Part shown: positions 17,132 to 26,915 of the stretch, piece by piece
How positions within the stretch are numbered: position 1 is the stretch's first letter
How the letters are laid out: every line of letters starts with the position of its first letter
Assembly: GCF_003626915.1 (NCBI RefSeq)
Contig: NZ_CP032570.1
Coordinates: forward strand, 310,001-374,000
Direction of reading: 5' to 3'
DNA length: 64,000 nt
Source: Tsuneonella amylolytica
GTDB taxonomy: Bacteria; Pseudomonadota; Alphaproteobacteria; Sphingomonadales; Sphingomonadaceae
The notes under the pieces: model-generated
What the model saw: the letters and a program-made list of their open reading frames with translations, nothing else
Database searches by the model: none
What the model was told of the DNA's origin: nothing
Program-made: the position numbers and the translations under genes

Positions 17132-19297
17132 ATGAACCGCGCACGACTGGTCATATTCAACGCCGCGCTCGGCCCGCTCGACTACCGCGTTCCGGAAGGG
17201 ATGCGCGTCGGACCGGGGTCGGTCGTCGTCGCGCCACTGGGCCCTCGCCAGATCGTCGGGATCGTCTGGGAGGCGGAACGGCTGCCCGCAAGCGAGGTTC
17301 CGGCCGAGAAATTGCGCCCGCTGGTCGACGTGCTGCCGGTCCCGCCGCTGCGCGCCGAACTGCGGCGCCTGATCGAGTGGACGGCGGACTACTACTGTGC
17401 ACCGCTTGCCGCGGTGGCGCGGATGGTGCTGGCGTCGGGCGGTGCATTGCGCGGCCCCTCGACCACCACCGAATACCGGCTGACCGGCGGCGCGCCCGAG
17501 CGGATGACGCCCCAGCGCCAGGCGGCGATCGACGCGCTGGAGGGGGAGCAGGCCACCATCCGCGAACTCGCCGGGATCGCCGGGGTCAGCGAAGGCGTGC
17601 TGCGCGGGCTCGTCAACCAGGGCGTGCTGGAGCCGGTGCTGGTCGATTGCGACCGGCCCTACCCCCCGGCGCGCGCGGACTTCGCGGTGCCCGAACTCAG
17701 CCCCGCGCAGGCCGAGGTGTCGGCGCGCTTCGTCGCGGCGGTCGAGGCGCGCAGCTTCGCCCCGTTCCTGCTCGACGGCGTGACCGGTTCCGGCAAGACC
17801 GAGGTCTACCTGGAAGCGGTCGCTCGCGCGCTCGAGATGGGGCGGCAGACGCTGGTCCTGCTGCCCGAGATCGCGCTGACCGAGGCCTTCCTGCGCCGGT
17901 TCGAGGACCGGTTCGGCGCGCCGCCGATCGTCTGGCACAGCTCGCTGAAATCGACCGAGCGCCGCCGCGCCTGGCGCTCGATCGCGGCGGGGGAAGCCCA
18001 GGTCGTCGTGGGTGCGCGCTCGGCGTTGTTCCTCCCCTATGCCAACCTCGGCCTCATCGTCGTCGACGAAGCGCACGAGATCAGCTTCAAGCAGGACGAC
18101 GGCGTGCGCTATAACGCGCGCGACGTGGCGGTCATGCGCGCGCGGTTCGAACGCATCCCGGTGGTGCTCGCCAGCGCCACACCCGCGCTCGAAAGCCTGC
18201 AGATGGCCGAGAGCGGGGTGTACGAGCGGCTGGTGCTGGAGGACCGCTACGGCGGCGCGCGGCTGCCCGCGATCGACACGATCGACCTCACTGAAGAGAA
18301 ACCCGAACGCGGCCGCTGGCTCGCCCCGCGGCTGGTCGCGCAGATGGAGGAACGGCTGGCACGCGGCGAGCAGTCGCTCCTGTTCCTCAACCGCCGCGGC
18401 TATGCCCCGCTGACGCTGTGCCGGAACTGCGGCTTCCGGTTCGAATGCCCGAACTGCAGCGCGTGGCTGGTCGAGCACCGCTTTTCGCAGCGGCTCGCCT
18501 GCCATCACTGCGGGCACGAGACCCCGCCCCCGCCCGCCTGCCCGGAATGCGGCGAGCTCGACTGTCTCGTCGCGTGCGGGCCCGGGGTGGAGCGGATTGC
18601 CGACGAGGTAGCCGAGATCCTTCCAGATGCGCGCGTCGCGGTCGTCACCAGCGACACGGTCAATTCGCCCGACAAGGCGGCGGAATTCATCGCGCAGGCG
18701 GAAGGCGGTGCGATCGACGTCATCGTCGGCACGCAGCTTGTCACCAAGGGGTTCCACTTTCCCGAACTGACGCTGGTGGGCGTCGTCGATGCCGACCTCG
18801 GGCTAGAAGGCGGCGACCTGCGCGCGGCTGAGCGGACCTACCAACAGGTCGCGCAGGTTTCGGGACGCGCGGGCCGGGGCGAGAAACCGGGCGAGGTCCT
18901 GATCCAGACCCGTCACCCCACCGCCCCCGTCATCGCCGCGCTCGCTGCGGGCGACCGGGACGCGTTCTACGACGCGGAGACCGAGGCCCGCCGCCACGCC
19001 GGTGCCCCGCCCTTCGGCCGCTGGGCCGCGATCATCGTCTCGAGCGAGGACGAAGCAGAGGCGCGCGAGGCCGCCAACCGCATCGGCGATACGCGACCCC
19101 GGGTGGAGGACGTCCACATTCTCGGCCCCGCCCCCGCCCCCCTCGCGTTGCTGAGGAACCGCTACCGCTACCGCCTGCTCCTGAACGCCCGCCGCAGCGC
19201 ACAGGTGCAGGACGTGATCCGCGACTGGCTCGGCGCGCTGAAATTCCCCCAAGGCGTGCGGGTAACGGTCGACATCGACCCGTACAGTTTCGTCTAG
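17132..19297 (+). CDS. priA: Primosomal protein N' (PriA helicase)
   Basis: Superfamily 2 DNA helicase that reloads replication machinery at repaired forks. 721 residues: N-terminal 3'-end-binding domain (RARLVIFNAALGPLDYRVPE), helicase domain with Walker A GVTGSGKTE near 216 and DEAH near 312, then paired zinc knuckles CRNCGFRFECPNC and CHHCG...CPECGELDC, and the C-terminal helicase half with QVSGRAGRGEKPG. All motifs are intact. The start is set by the conserved N-terminus; the open frame upstream is antisense to the DUF4197 gene. Confidence 0.96.
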   Translation: MNRARLVIFNAALGPLDYRVPEGMRVGPGSVVVAPLGPRQIVGIVWEAERLPASEVPAEKLRPLVDVLPVPPLRAELRRLIEWTADYYCAPLAAVARMVLASGGALRGPSTTTEYRLTGGAPERMTPQRQAAIDALEGEQATIRELAGIAGVSEGVLRGLVNQGVLEPVLVDCDRPYPPARADFAVPELSPAQAEVSARFVAAVEARSFAPFLLDGVTGSGKTEVYLEAVARALEMGRQTLVLLPEIALTEAFLRRFEDRFGAPPIVWHSSLKSTERRRAWRSIAAGEAQVVVGARSALFLPYANLGLIVVDEAHEISFKQDDGVRYNARDVAVMRARFERIPVVLASATPALESLQMAESGVYERLVLEDRYGGARLPAIDTIDLTEEKPERGRWLAPRLVAQMEERLARGEQSLLFLNRRGYAPLTLCRNCGFRFECPNCSAWLVEHRFSQRLACHHCGHETPPPPACPECGELDCLVACGPGVERIADEVAEILPDARVAVVTSDTVNSPDKAAEFIAQAEGGAIDVIVGTQLVTKGFHFPELTLVGVVDADLGLEGGDLRAAERTYQQVAQVSGRAGRGEKPGEVLIQTRHPTAPVIAALAAGDRDAFYDAETEARRHAGAPPFGRWAAIIVSSEDEAEAREAANRIGDTRPRVEDVHILGPAPAPLALLRNRYRYRLLLNARRSAQVQDVIRDWLGALKFPQGVRVTVDIDPYSFV

Positions 19298-19380
19298 GTT
19301 CTTCCACGCGTACGGTAGGGTTTGAATTCGGATCGAACTATGCAATTCGACCGGCGGGATATTCGAAGGGGGTTGCCGAC

Positions 19381-20937
19381 ATGATCAGACACGCCATTGC
19401 TTTGCTTGCGACAGCAATCGCCGCGCCAGCGTTTGCAGCGACCGACTGGTACGAAGCCGAAAGCGATCATTTCATCGTCTATTCGGCGGGAGGCGAGTCG
19501 GACGCCCGTGAACTCGCGACGCAGATGGAGCGGCTGGACGGTGCGCTGCGCATGATCCGCGGCATGTCCACCGAGAGCAAGGAATTGCCCGACGCCGTCA
19601 AGCTGACGGTGTACCAGTTCGGCGAGACGCGTGATATCGCCGCGCTCTACGGCAACAGCCGCAGCGGCGTTGCCGGCTTCTTCATCCCGCGTGCCGGCCG
19701 TTCGGTGGCGTTCGTCCCATTGCGGCAGGACCGCGACAGGGGCGGGATAGGGACGCGGGTCGTCGAAGGCGACCTCGATCCCGGCAAGGTTCTGTTCCAC
19801 GAATACACGCACTACTTCATGTTCCAGCATGCGGCGGCGGCCTACCCGTTCTGGTACGTCGAGGGATTTGCCGAACTGTTCGGCACCCTGAACCTGACCG
19901 AAAACGGCTTCAACCTGGGCGAGCCCCCGAAGCACCGCGCCAGCGCCTTGCGCGAACTGACGATCGACGTCCGCAAGCTGTTCGATCCGCCGCGCGAGAT
20001 GGACTACTACATGGCCATGAAGCAGTACGCTTACGGCTGGATGGCCGTGAGTTACCTGACGTTCGAACCTTCGCGAAAGGGTCAACTGGCCGACTACCTA
20101 AAGCGCATCAATGCCGGCGAGGAAAACCTTCCCGCGGCAGAGAAGGCATTCGGCGACCTGTCCGCCCTCCAGAAGGATCTCGAAGCATACCGGAACGGCC
20201 GCGCCCGCGCCATCGCGGTCACCTATGCGAATTATCAGCCGCCCCGGGTCGACGTCCGGCCGCTCACGGAAGCGCAAGCGGCGCAGATGGACCTGCACAT
20301 CCGCTCCTCACGCGGTGTGAACGAGAGTTCCGCGCGGGCCCTAGTCGACCCTGCGCGGGAGCTCGTGACACGGTACCCCGAGAGCATCGCGGTGCTTCGC
20401 GCGGCGGTCGAGGCGGAGTTCGATGCGAAAAACTACGACCGGTCGAGCGCCATCGCGGATCGGATGCTCCAGTTGGACCCGGCGGCGGTCGATGCGCATC
20501 TCTACAAGGCCATGATCGCGCTGGAGAAGGCCAAGACCGATCCGGCGCAGTTCAAGGTCGCACGCCAGCACTACGTCGCGGCGAACAATATCGATCCGAA
20601 CGAACCGCAAGCGCTATCGGGGTACTACCTGACGTACGCCTATGCGAACGAGACCGCGCCCGAGGACGCGCTGATCGCGCTCGACCGGTCATACGACTTG
20701 GCGCCTTTCGATCCCGGTATCCGCATGGCGCTGGCTCACCAGCTGCTCACGGAAAATCGGGACAAGGAAGCGTTGATGATCCTCGGCCCGATCGTGAACG
20801 ATCCGCACAGCGGAAAGCGTGCCGAACGGTATCGCAAGCTGGTCGAGAACCTGAAAGCCGGCGATCGGGAACCCTTGCTATCGAAGCTTCAGCCGACGTT
20901 GAAGTCTGGAGACGAAGAGGAAGACGGGGACGGCTGA
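19381..20937 (+). CDS. Exported gluzincin-type metallopeptidase with TPR-like repeats
   Basis: 518 residues with a signal peptide (cleavage likely after APAFA, residue 19). Residues about 20-250 form a DUF1570-like/gluzincin domain with zinc motif HEYTH (H-E-x-x-H) and, downstream, the FAELFG segment that could give the third ligand. The C-terminal half is helical with TPR-like repeats (for example LDPAAVDAHLYKAMIALEKA), ending in an acidic tail. It is probably periplasmic. AAGGGGG lies 8 bases before ATG. It stands alone between priA and the photolyase. Peptidase activity is inferred from the motif. Confidence 0.82.
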   Translation: MIRHAIALLATAIAAPAFAATDWYEAESDHFIVYSAGGESDARELATQMERLDGALRMIRGMSTESKELPDAVKLTVYQFGETRDIAALYGNSRSGVAGFFIPRAGRSVAFVPLRQDRDRGGIGTRVVEGDLDPGKVLFHEYTHYFMFQHAAAAYPFWYVEGFAELFGTLNLTENGFNLGEPPKHRASALRELTIDVRKLFDPPREMDYYMAMKQYAYGWMAVSYLTFEPSRKGQLADYLKRINAGEENLPAAEKAFGDLSALQKDLEAYRNGRARAIAVTYANYQPPRVDVRPLTEAQAAQMDLHIRSSRGVNESSARALVDPARELVTRYPESIAVLRAAVEAEFDAKNYDRSSAIADRMLQLDPAAVDAHLYKAMIALEKAKTDPAQFKVARQHYVAANNIDPNEPQALSGYYLTYAYANETAPEDALIALDRSYDLAPFDPGIRMALAHQLLTENRDKEALMILGPIVNDPHSGKRAERYRKLVENLKAGDREPLLSKLQPTLKSGDEEEDGDG

Positions 20938-20996
20938 CCTCGCCCGGCTCCGTCTGACCTCCGGCACAGTTCGCATCTTCGCGCATTGAGCGGGCA

Positions 20997-22565
20997 ATGA
21001 CCGCGCCCGTCCTCGTGCCGATCCTCGGCGACCAGCTCACCAATACGCTCGCCTCGCTGAAGGGCATGACGAAGGACGATACCGTCGTCCTGATGATGGA
21101 GGTGTGGGACGAGGCGACGTACGTGAAGCATCACAAGGCGAAGATCGTGCTGATCTTTTCCGCGATGCGCCACTTCGCCGCCGAGCTGGAGGCGGACGGC
21201 TGGACGGTCGATTACGTCAGGCTGGACGATCCCGACAACGCCGGATCGTTCACCGGCGAGGTCGTGCGCGCGGTCGAGCGGCATGAGCCCGAGCGGGTAC
21301 GGGTCGTCGAACCCGGCGAATGGCGGGTCCGCGCCGCGATGGACGAGTGGGCCGACAAGCTGGCCTGCCCGGTCGAAATCCTGCCCGACGACCGCTTCGT
21401 CTGCTCGATAGCGGAGTTCGCCGACTGGGCCGACGGGCGCGATCACCTGACGATGGAGTACTTCTATCGCGAGATACGCCGCAAGACCGGGCTGCTGATG
21501 ACGGCGGACGGCAAGCCCGCGGGCGGCGCCTGGAATTACGACAAGGAGAACCGCAAGCCGCCCAAAGGCGAGATGGTCGCGCCCGAACGCCCGCGCTTCG
21601 AACCGGACGACACCACCGCCGAGGTCATCGCGCTGGTGGAGGACCGGTTTGGCGATCACTTCGGTTCGCTCGACAATTTCGACTGGCCGGTGACGCGCGA
21701 CCAGGCGGAAAAGGCGGCCGATGCCTTTCTCGCAAGGCGCCTCGGCAAGTTCGGCGACTACGAGGACGCGATGGTCCACGGGGCGGACCAGCTGTGGCAT
21801 TCGCTGCTGTCGACAAGCATCAACCTCGGCCTGCTCGATCCGCTCGAACTGTGCCGCCGCGCTGAAGCGGCCTACGATGCGGGCGACGCGCCGCTGAATT
21901 CGGTCGAGGGCTTCATCCGCCAGATTGTTGGTTGGCGCGAGTACATCCGCGGGTTCTACTGGCACCAGATGCCCGCCCTTGCCGAGGCGAACGCGATGGG
22001 CGCGCACCGCCCGCTGCCCGAGTTCTACTGGACCGGGGAGACCGACATGCGCTGCGTGGCCGACTGCATCCGCTCCACCCGCGACAACGCGCACGCGCAT
22101 CATATCCAGCGGCTGATGGTGCTCGGCAACTTCGCGCTGATCGCCGGGTTCGATCCGCAGCAAGTCGCCGACTGGTACCTGGTGGTCTATGCCGATGCCT
22201 ACGAATGGGTGGAACTGCCCAACGTCGCCGCGATGATCCTCTATGCCGACGGCGGGAAGCTCGCCACCAAGCCCTATGCGGCCAGCGGCAACTACATCAA
22301 CAAGATGTCCGATTACTGTGGCAAGTGCGCCTATTCGCCGAACGTGAAAACCGGCGAAGGGGCTTGCCCATTCAACCCGCTGTACTGGCATTTCATGGAC
22401 CGCAACCGCGCGGCGCTGGAGAAGAACCACCGCATTGGCCGCATCTATTCCACCTGGGACCGGATGAGCGACGACCGCCGGGCCGAGTACCTCGACAGTG
22501 CCGAAGCGATCCTGCAAGGTCTGGAGCCTGCCCGCGAAGGGTGGGCGCGATCCGAGGGAGACTGA
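20997..22565 (+). CDS. Iron-sulfur bacterial cryptochrome / (6-4) photolyase
   Basis: 522-residue flavoprotein of the FeS-BCP group (PhrB/CryB type), which uses light to repair (6-4) photoproducts. It opens PVLVPILGDQLTNTLASLKG, typical of the group's lumazine-binding N-terminal domain. The four cluster cysteines are visible near 353 (DMRCVADC), 441 and 444 (DYCGKCAYSP) and 457 (GACPFNP). The GST gene starts 2 bases after it, so they probably form one transcript. Photolyase rather than photoreceptor function is the family default. Confidence 0.92.
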   Translation: MTAPVLVPILGDQLTNTLASLKGMTKDDTVVLMMEVWDEATYVKHHKAKIVLIFSAMRHFAAELEADGWTVDYVRLDDPDNAGSFTGEVVRAVERHEPERVRVVEPGEWRVRAAMDEWADKLACPVEILPDDRFVCSIAEFADWADGRDHLTMEYFYREIRRKTGLLMTADGKPAGGAWNYDKENRKPPKGEMVAPERPRFEPDDTTAEVIALVEDRFGDHFGSLDNFDWPVTRDQAEKAADAFLARRLGKFGDYEDAMVHGADQLWHSLLSTSINLGLLDPLELCRRAEAAYDAGDAPLNSVEGFIRQIVGWREYIRGFYWHQMPALAEANAMGAHRPLPEFYWTGETDMRCVADCIRSTRDNAHAHHIQRLMVLGNFALIAGFDPQQVADWYLVVYADAYEWVELPNVAAMILYADGGKLATKPYAASGNYINKMSDYCGKCAYSPNVKTGEGACPFNPLYWHFMDRNRAALEKNHRIGRIYSTWDRMSDDRRAEYLDSAEAILQGLEPAREGWARSEGD

Positions 22566-22567
22566 CC

Positions 22568-23206
22568 ATGCTCACCGTCCACCACCTGCGCCTGTCGCAG
22601 TCCGAACGCATCGTCTGGCTCTGCGAGGAACTGGGCCTCGACTACGATCTCAAGCTATATACCCGGCGGACCGACAACAATCTCGCCCCCGACGAATACA
22701 AGGCGCTGCACCCTATGGGGATCGCGCCGGTCATCACCGACGGCGACCTGACATTGGGCGAAAGCGGCGCGATCATGGACTGGATCGTGGCGATGCACGC
22801 GCCCGGCACCGATCTCGTCCCCGGTGCGGACGATCCGGATTTCGCCGACCACCTGTTCTTCTACCACTGGGCGAACGCGACCTTCATGACCAACGGGTTG
22901 ATGACGCTGGTCGCGGGGCGCATGGCCGAAGGCGGGCAGATCCCCCCGTTCGTCGCCGATCGGCTGGCGAAAAGCTACGCAATCATCGAACACCGGCTGG
23001 GTGAAGCGGACTACTTCGGCGGGCGCCGCCTCACCACGGCGGACATCATGATGGGTTTCCAGCTCACCACGAGCCGCGCGATGAGCGGGCAGTCGGTGGA
23101 CGGCATGCCGAACCTGAAGGCATGGCTGAAGCGCATCGGCGAACGCCCGGCCTACCAGCGCGCGATGGCGAAGTGCGAGCCCGGAATGACGCCCAAGCTG
23201 GACTAG
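22568..23206 (+). CDS. Glutathione S-transferase
   Basis: 212 residues: N-terminal thioredoxin-like domain (HHLRLSQSERIVWLCEELGL, with the cis-Pro region MGIAPVITDGDLTLGESGAI, where E-S contacts glutathione) and an all-helical C-terminal domain. A Ser in the first loop (LSQSER) would activate glutathione. The likely role is detoxification of electrophiles. It starts 2 bases after the photolyase stop, suggesting a joint light- or oxidative-stress unit. Confidence 0.92.
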   Translation: MLTVHHLRLSQSERIVWLCEELGLDYDLKLYTRRTDNNLAPDEYKALHPMGIAPVITDGDLTLGESGAIMDWIVAMHAPGTDLVPGADDPDFADHLFFYHWANATFMTNGLMTLVAGRMAEGGQIPPFVADRLAKSYAIIEHRLGEADYFGGRRLTTADIMMGFQLTTSRAMSGQSVDGMPNLKAWLKRIGERPAYQRAMAKCEPGMTPKLD

Positions 23207-23227
23207 GCCCCGGACTAGGTGGATCGA

Positions 23228-24160
23228 CTAGGCGGCGGGGACTTCGACGGGTACCGGGGCCCCTTCTCGCTGCAGCCGGCGGCGCACCCACAATGGCCGC
23301 ATCGGTTCGCCCCTGCGCGCGGCCAGCACGATCAGCCATGCGCCCGCAGCCCCGGCGAGCACCATCGCCACTACCGAAGCCTCCACCCCGAACGCGCCGC
23401 CCGACACCAGGACGGAACCGGCCGGATGCGCTTCGACGATGCCGTCCACCGGGTTGCCCGATACGGGCACGTCCCACACCATTCCCTGCGTCATGTTCCA
23501 CCCGGCGTGGAGCGCCACCGGCAGCCACAGCGACCGGGTGAGCATGTACGAACCGCCAAGCAGCAACCCGGCAGACACCGCGATGCCAATCGCACCGACC
23601 GCCGTGGCGTTGGGATTGCTGAGGTGGACGGCCCCGAACAGCGCCGAAGTGAGCGCCAGCGCGAACCAGCTGCCGCCGAAATCCTCGAGGAAGCGAAACA
23701 GGATGCCGCGAAACAGCAGCTCCTCCAGGAACCCGGCCTGCAGACCGGCCACAAAGATCAGCAGTGGCCACGAAGTCGCCCCGCCCCACCCGACCAGGCG
23801 ATAGCCGCCCAGCAATGCCACGACGCCGACGATCGCGCTTATCAACGCCGCCGATCCGGCCAAGCCGATCGCGACCTGGCGAACAGCACCGGGGAACGCG
23901 AACTCGTCGCGCGGCCGCTCGCCCAACCGCGTCAGCACGACTTTGGCAAAAACGACGGTCACGACCGGGACCGCCAGCCCGTTGACGATCTGCACGCCCG
24001 TCGGCGCCAGGCCCGCGAAGGCGACGCTCAACACGAGCGTCAGGGTTGCGAAGACGACTGCTAGCCCAAACAACGCAGCCATCATCGCAACGAGCGGAAA
24101 CTGCCACACCCGCTTCCAAAACGGATCGGTCGAGTCGGCGGGAGCGGCAGCGTCATCCAT
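23228..24160 (-). CDS. CPBP-family intramembrane protease
   Basis: About 310 residues with roughly eight membrane helices. The Abi/CPBP glutamic-protease motifs are all present: EELLFRG (motif 1), FGAVHLSNP (motif 2) and ALHAGWN (motif 3). Relatives include Rce1, which trims prenylated proteins, and bacteriocin self-immunity proteins; the substrate here is unknown. I favour ATG at 24160, preceded by AAGG, over GTG at 24190. It follows ada on the same strand by about 50 bases. Confidence 0.88.
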   Translation of the reverse strand: MDDAAAPADSTDPFWKRVWQFPLVAMMAALFGLAVVFATLTLVLSVAFAGLAPTGVQIVNGLAVPVVTVVFAKVVLTRLGERPRDEFAFPGAVRQVAIGLAGSAALISAIVGVVALLGGYRLVGWGGATSWPLLIFVAGLQAGFLEELLFRGILFRFLEDFGGSWFALALTSALFGAVHLSNPNATAVGAIGIAVSAGLLLGGSYMLTRSLWLPVALHAGWNMTQGMVWDVPVSGNPVDGIVEAHPAGSVLVSGGAFGVEASVVAMVLAGAAGAWLIVLAARRGEPMRPLWVRRRLQREGAPVPVEVPAA

Positions 24161-24210
24161 CGGGACGCCTTGGGCCACGTGAACCGTCACCCTGTCAATC
24201 GCGGGCTGTG

Positions 24211-25245
24211 CTATCGCCCGCTCTCGCGCTTCAGCAGTTCGCGCTTGATGTCAAGGCCGTAGGCGTAGCCGCCGAGATCGCCGCCGGTGCGGATGACGCG
24301 GTGGCAGGGGATCAGCACCGCGACGTTGTTGCGCGCGTTGGCGCTCCCGGCCGCGCGCACGGCCTTCGGGTTGCCGGCCGCCGCGGCGATTTCGGCATAC
24401 GTGCGCGTTTCGCCTGGTGGGATCGCGCGCAGGACCTGCCAGCAGCGTTCCTGGAACGCGGTGCCCTGCACGTCGAGCGGGATGTGCGAGAACTCGCCGG
24501 GGCTCTCCACCGATGCGACGACATCGGCGAGCAGGGCCTCGAACTCCGCCCCGCCCTCGACCAGTTGGGCGTGGGGGAAGCGCGCTTCGAGCTCCGCCCG
24601 TCCTTCGCCGAACGAGAGACGGCACACACCCCTGGCCGTGGCGGCCACCAGCATCGGGCCGAGCGTGGTTGGGGCGACCGCCCAGTGGATCGTTTCGCCC
24701 CGGCCGCCGCCTCGCCACGCACTCGGTGCCATGCCCATCTTGCCCTCCATCGCCTCGTAGAACCGGCCCGGGCCGGAATAGCCCGCATCGTAGATCGCAT
24801 CGCTCACCCGCGCCGCGCCCGACAGCGTCGCCCGCGCCCGCTCTTCGCGCAAAGCCCGCGCGTAGGCCGCGGGCGAGAGGCCGGTGATCCGGGTAAAGAT
24901 CCGCTGGAAATGGCTCGCCGAATATCCGGTCAGCGCAGCCAGCCCCGCGAGGCTGGGTGCATCGTCGTGGCTGCGGATCTCGTCGATCGCGGCGCGCACC
25001 GCGGCCTCGTCTCGCGCGACGTCGCCGGGCTTGCAGCGCAGGCACGCGCGAAGACCCGCCGCCTCGGCTTCGGCAGGCGAAGCATAGAAGCGCACGTTCC
25101 GGCGCAAGGGCGGCCGCGCGGCGCAGCTGGGGCGGCAGTAGATGCCGGTCGAATGCACGCCGGTCACGAACTGCTCGTCGAATCGCCGATCCTTTGCCAG
25201 CGCGATGCGCCAGCGGTCGTCGTCGGTGAGAGTCGCGGTGTCCAT
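24211..25245 (-). CDS. ada: Ada methyltransferase / transcriptional activator
   Basis: Bifunctional adaptive-response protein, 344 residues. The N-terminal domain has the zinc tetrad Cys37, Cys41 (YCRPSC), Cys68 and Cys71 (CLRC) that accepts methyl from phosphotriesters. It is followed by an AraC-type helix-turn-helix (LAALTGYSASHFQRIF) and the C-terminal O6-methylguanine transferase with IPCHRV. All parts are intact, so it should repair DNA and switch on its own regulon after alkylation. It is divergent from the membrane-anchored protease gene at 25359. Confidence 0.95.
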   Translation of the reverse strand: MDTATLTDDDRWRIALAKDRRFDEQFVTGVHSTGIYCRPSCAARPPLRRNVRFYASPAEAEAAGLRACLRCKPGDVARDEAAVRAAIDEIRSHDDAPSLAGLAALTGYSASHFQRIFTRITGLSPAAYARALREERARATLSGAARVSDAIYDAGYSGPGRFYEAMEGKMGMAPSAWRGGGRGETIHWAVAPTTLGPMLVAATARGVCRLSFGEGRAELEARFPHAQLVEGGAEFEALLADVVASVESPGEFSHIPLDVQGTAFQERCWQVLRAIPPGETRTYAEIAAAAGNPKAVRAAGSANARNNVAVLIPCHRVIRTGGDLGGYAYGLDIKRELLKRESGR

Positions 25246-25358
25246 GGCTCGGGTTCCTTCTGGCCGATGCGAAGTCGGCTGGCCAGATACACCGGCACGG
25301 CGACGCGCGCGTCCCGCGGCTTGCGGTCAATGTCGCCGCGCGCCACAAGCACGCGGCA

Positions 25359-26915
25359 ATGCACCGCCTGATCATCCTCTTTGCCGCGCTTGCGGCGCTC
25401 GCCATGCCCTCGGCCGCCCGGCCCGAGCCTGCCGACATCGCCGCCGCCGCCCGGGGCGTTGTGCGCGTGGTGATCGTGGGCACAGACGGCGACCGGGTGT
25501 TCCCCATCGGCCACGGCACCGGGTTCGCGGTCACCCCTTCGATGATCGTCACCAACGATCACGTCGTGCGCCAGGTGCTGCAGGACGACACCTTGCGCAT
25601 CGCGGTCGTCCCGCCCGACGGCGAGGCGGCCGAATATGCGAAGGTGGTCGCGGTAGGGTCGGCCAAGGACCTCGCCCTGCTGGAGATCACCGGCACGCTG
25701 CGGTTGCCCCGGCTGACGCTGGCCGGAAGCGCGCCCACCGACGGGGACGAGGTGGCCGCGGTCGGCTATCCGATGAACGTCGACCGGGCGCAGGGACTTG
25801 ACCTCGCCGACTTGTTCCGCCCCCAGCCGCCGGTGAAGAGCCGCGGCTTCGTGAGCGGCAGCCGGCCGAGCCGCGACCTCGACACCATCCTCCACACCGC
25901 CGCCATCGCCCGCGGCAACTCGGGCGGGCCCCTGCTCGACGGATGCGGGCGGGTGCTCGGGGTCAACAGCTTCGGCACCACGTCCGACGACGGGGCCGAC
26001 GCGGAGTTCTCCTTCGCCGTCAGCGACCGCGAACTGCTGCCGTTTCTGAAAGCGAACGGCATCGAGCCCGCGGTCAACGCGCTGCCGTGCCGCAGCCTCG
26101 CGCAGCTCGACGCTGCCGAACGCGAGCGGACGAGCGCCGAACAGGCCGCCGCCCGCGCGCGGCTGGAGGGGCGCGCCGAAGCCGAGCGGACCGTTCGCGA
26201 GCGCGCGCAGGTGCAGGCGCAGCTGTCGGTGATGGAGGACCGCGAGAACGCAATGGCGCTTGCCGGACTGCTGCTGCTCGCGGCAATGGGCACCGGGTTC
26301 GCCGCCTGGAACCTGCGCACTCGCGACGACGGCGGCAAGGCGATGCGGATCGCCGGCGCGGCATCGGCGGCGCTCGCCGTAGCGGCGCTGGCGGTGTGGT
26401 TCACCCGCCCCGGCCTCGATGCAATCGACCGCCGGGTCGCCGACCGTCTGGCAGAGGCAAATGCCGGCGAGGATGCGCCCGGCGACGGTCCGGCCACGGC
26501 GGCCCCGGCGGGCGAACTCACCTGCTCGCTCCAGACCGAGCGCAGCCGCGTGGTCGGGCAGCCCCCGCAGGACATGGACTTCGGCTGGCAGGCCGACGGC
26601 TGCGTGAATGGGCGCACGCAATACGGTTTCGCGGGCGGTCGCTGGACCCGGCTGTTCGTGCCGAACGACGAGGATACCGTATCGGTCAACGCCTTCGATC
26701 CGGCCAGCCGCATCTTCCGCACCGACCGCTATCCCCTGTCGCAGAGCGCGATGGCGAAGGCCCGGGCGGCACGTGCCGCCTACAAGGCGCCGGTGTGCGG
26801 GGCGGACGGGGCCGCCGCGAAGTTGGGCGAGCTGCAATCGGGCGTCACCGCCCTCCTCCCCGCGCAGCCGACCGAGCGGCTGGTCTATTCCTGCCGCCCG
26901 AAGGCCGGGGGCTAG
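25359..26915 (+). CDS. Membrane-anchored trypsin-like serine protease
   Basis: 518 residues. Signal peptide (cleavage near SAA, residue 20), then a chymotrypsin-fold protease with His in TNDHVV, Asp in AKDLALLE and Ser in ARGNSGGPLL. After residue about 235 comes a charged coiled coil rich in Ala/Glu/Arg, two hydrophobic helices (near 305-325 and 330-350) and a C-terminal domain of about 150 residues with three cysteines that I do not recognise. Unlike DegP there is no PDZ domain. Its role is unknown. Its 3' end overlaps the convergent TauD gene by 4 bases. Confidence 0.87.
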   Translation: MHRLIILFAALAALAMPSAARPEPADIAAAARGVVRVVIVGTDGDRVFPIGHGTGFAVTPSMIVTNDHVVRQVLQDDTLRIAVVPPDGEAAEYAKVVAVGSAKDLALLEITGTLRLPRLTLAGSAPTDGDEVAAVGYPMNVDRAQGLDLADLFRPQPPVKSRGFVSGSRPSRDLDTILHTAAIARGNSGGPLLDGCGRVLGVNSFGTTSDDGADAEFSFAVSDRELLPFLKANGIEPAVNALPCRSLAQLDAAERERTSAEQAAARARLEGRAEAERTVRERAQVQAQLSVMEDRENAMALAGLLLLAAMGTGFAAWNLRTRDDGGKAMRIAGAASAALAVAALAVWFTRPGLDAIDRRVADRLAEANAGEDAPGDGPATAAPAGELTCSLQTERSRVVGQPPQDMDFGWQADGCVNGRTQYGFAGGRWTRLFVPNDEDTVSVNAFDPASRIFRTDRYPLSQSAMAKARAARAAYKAPVCGADGAAAKLGELQSGVTALLPAQPTERLVYSCRPKAGG

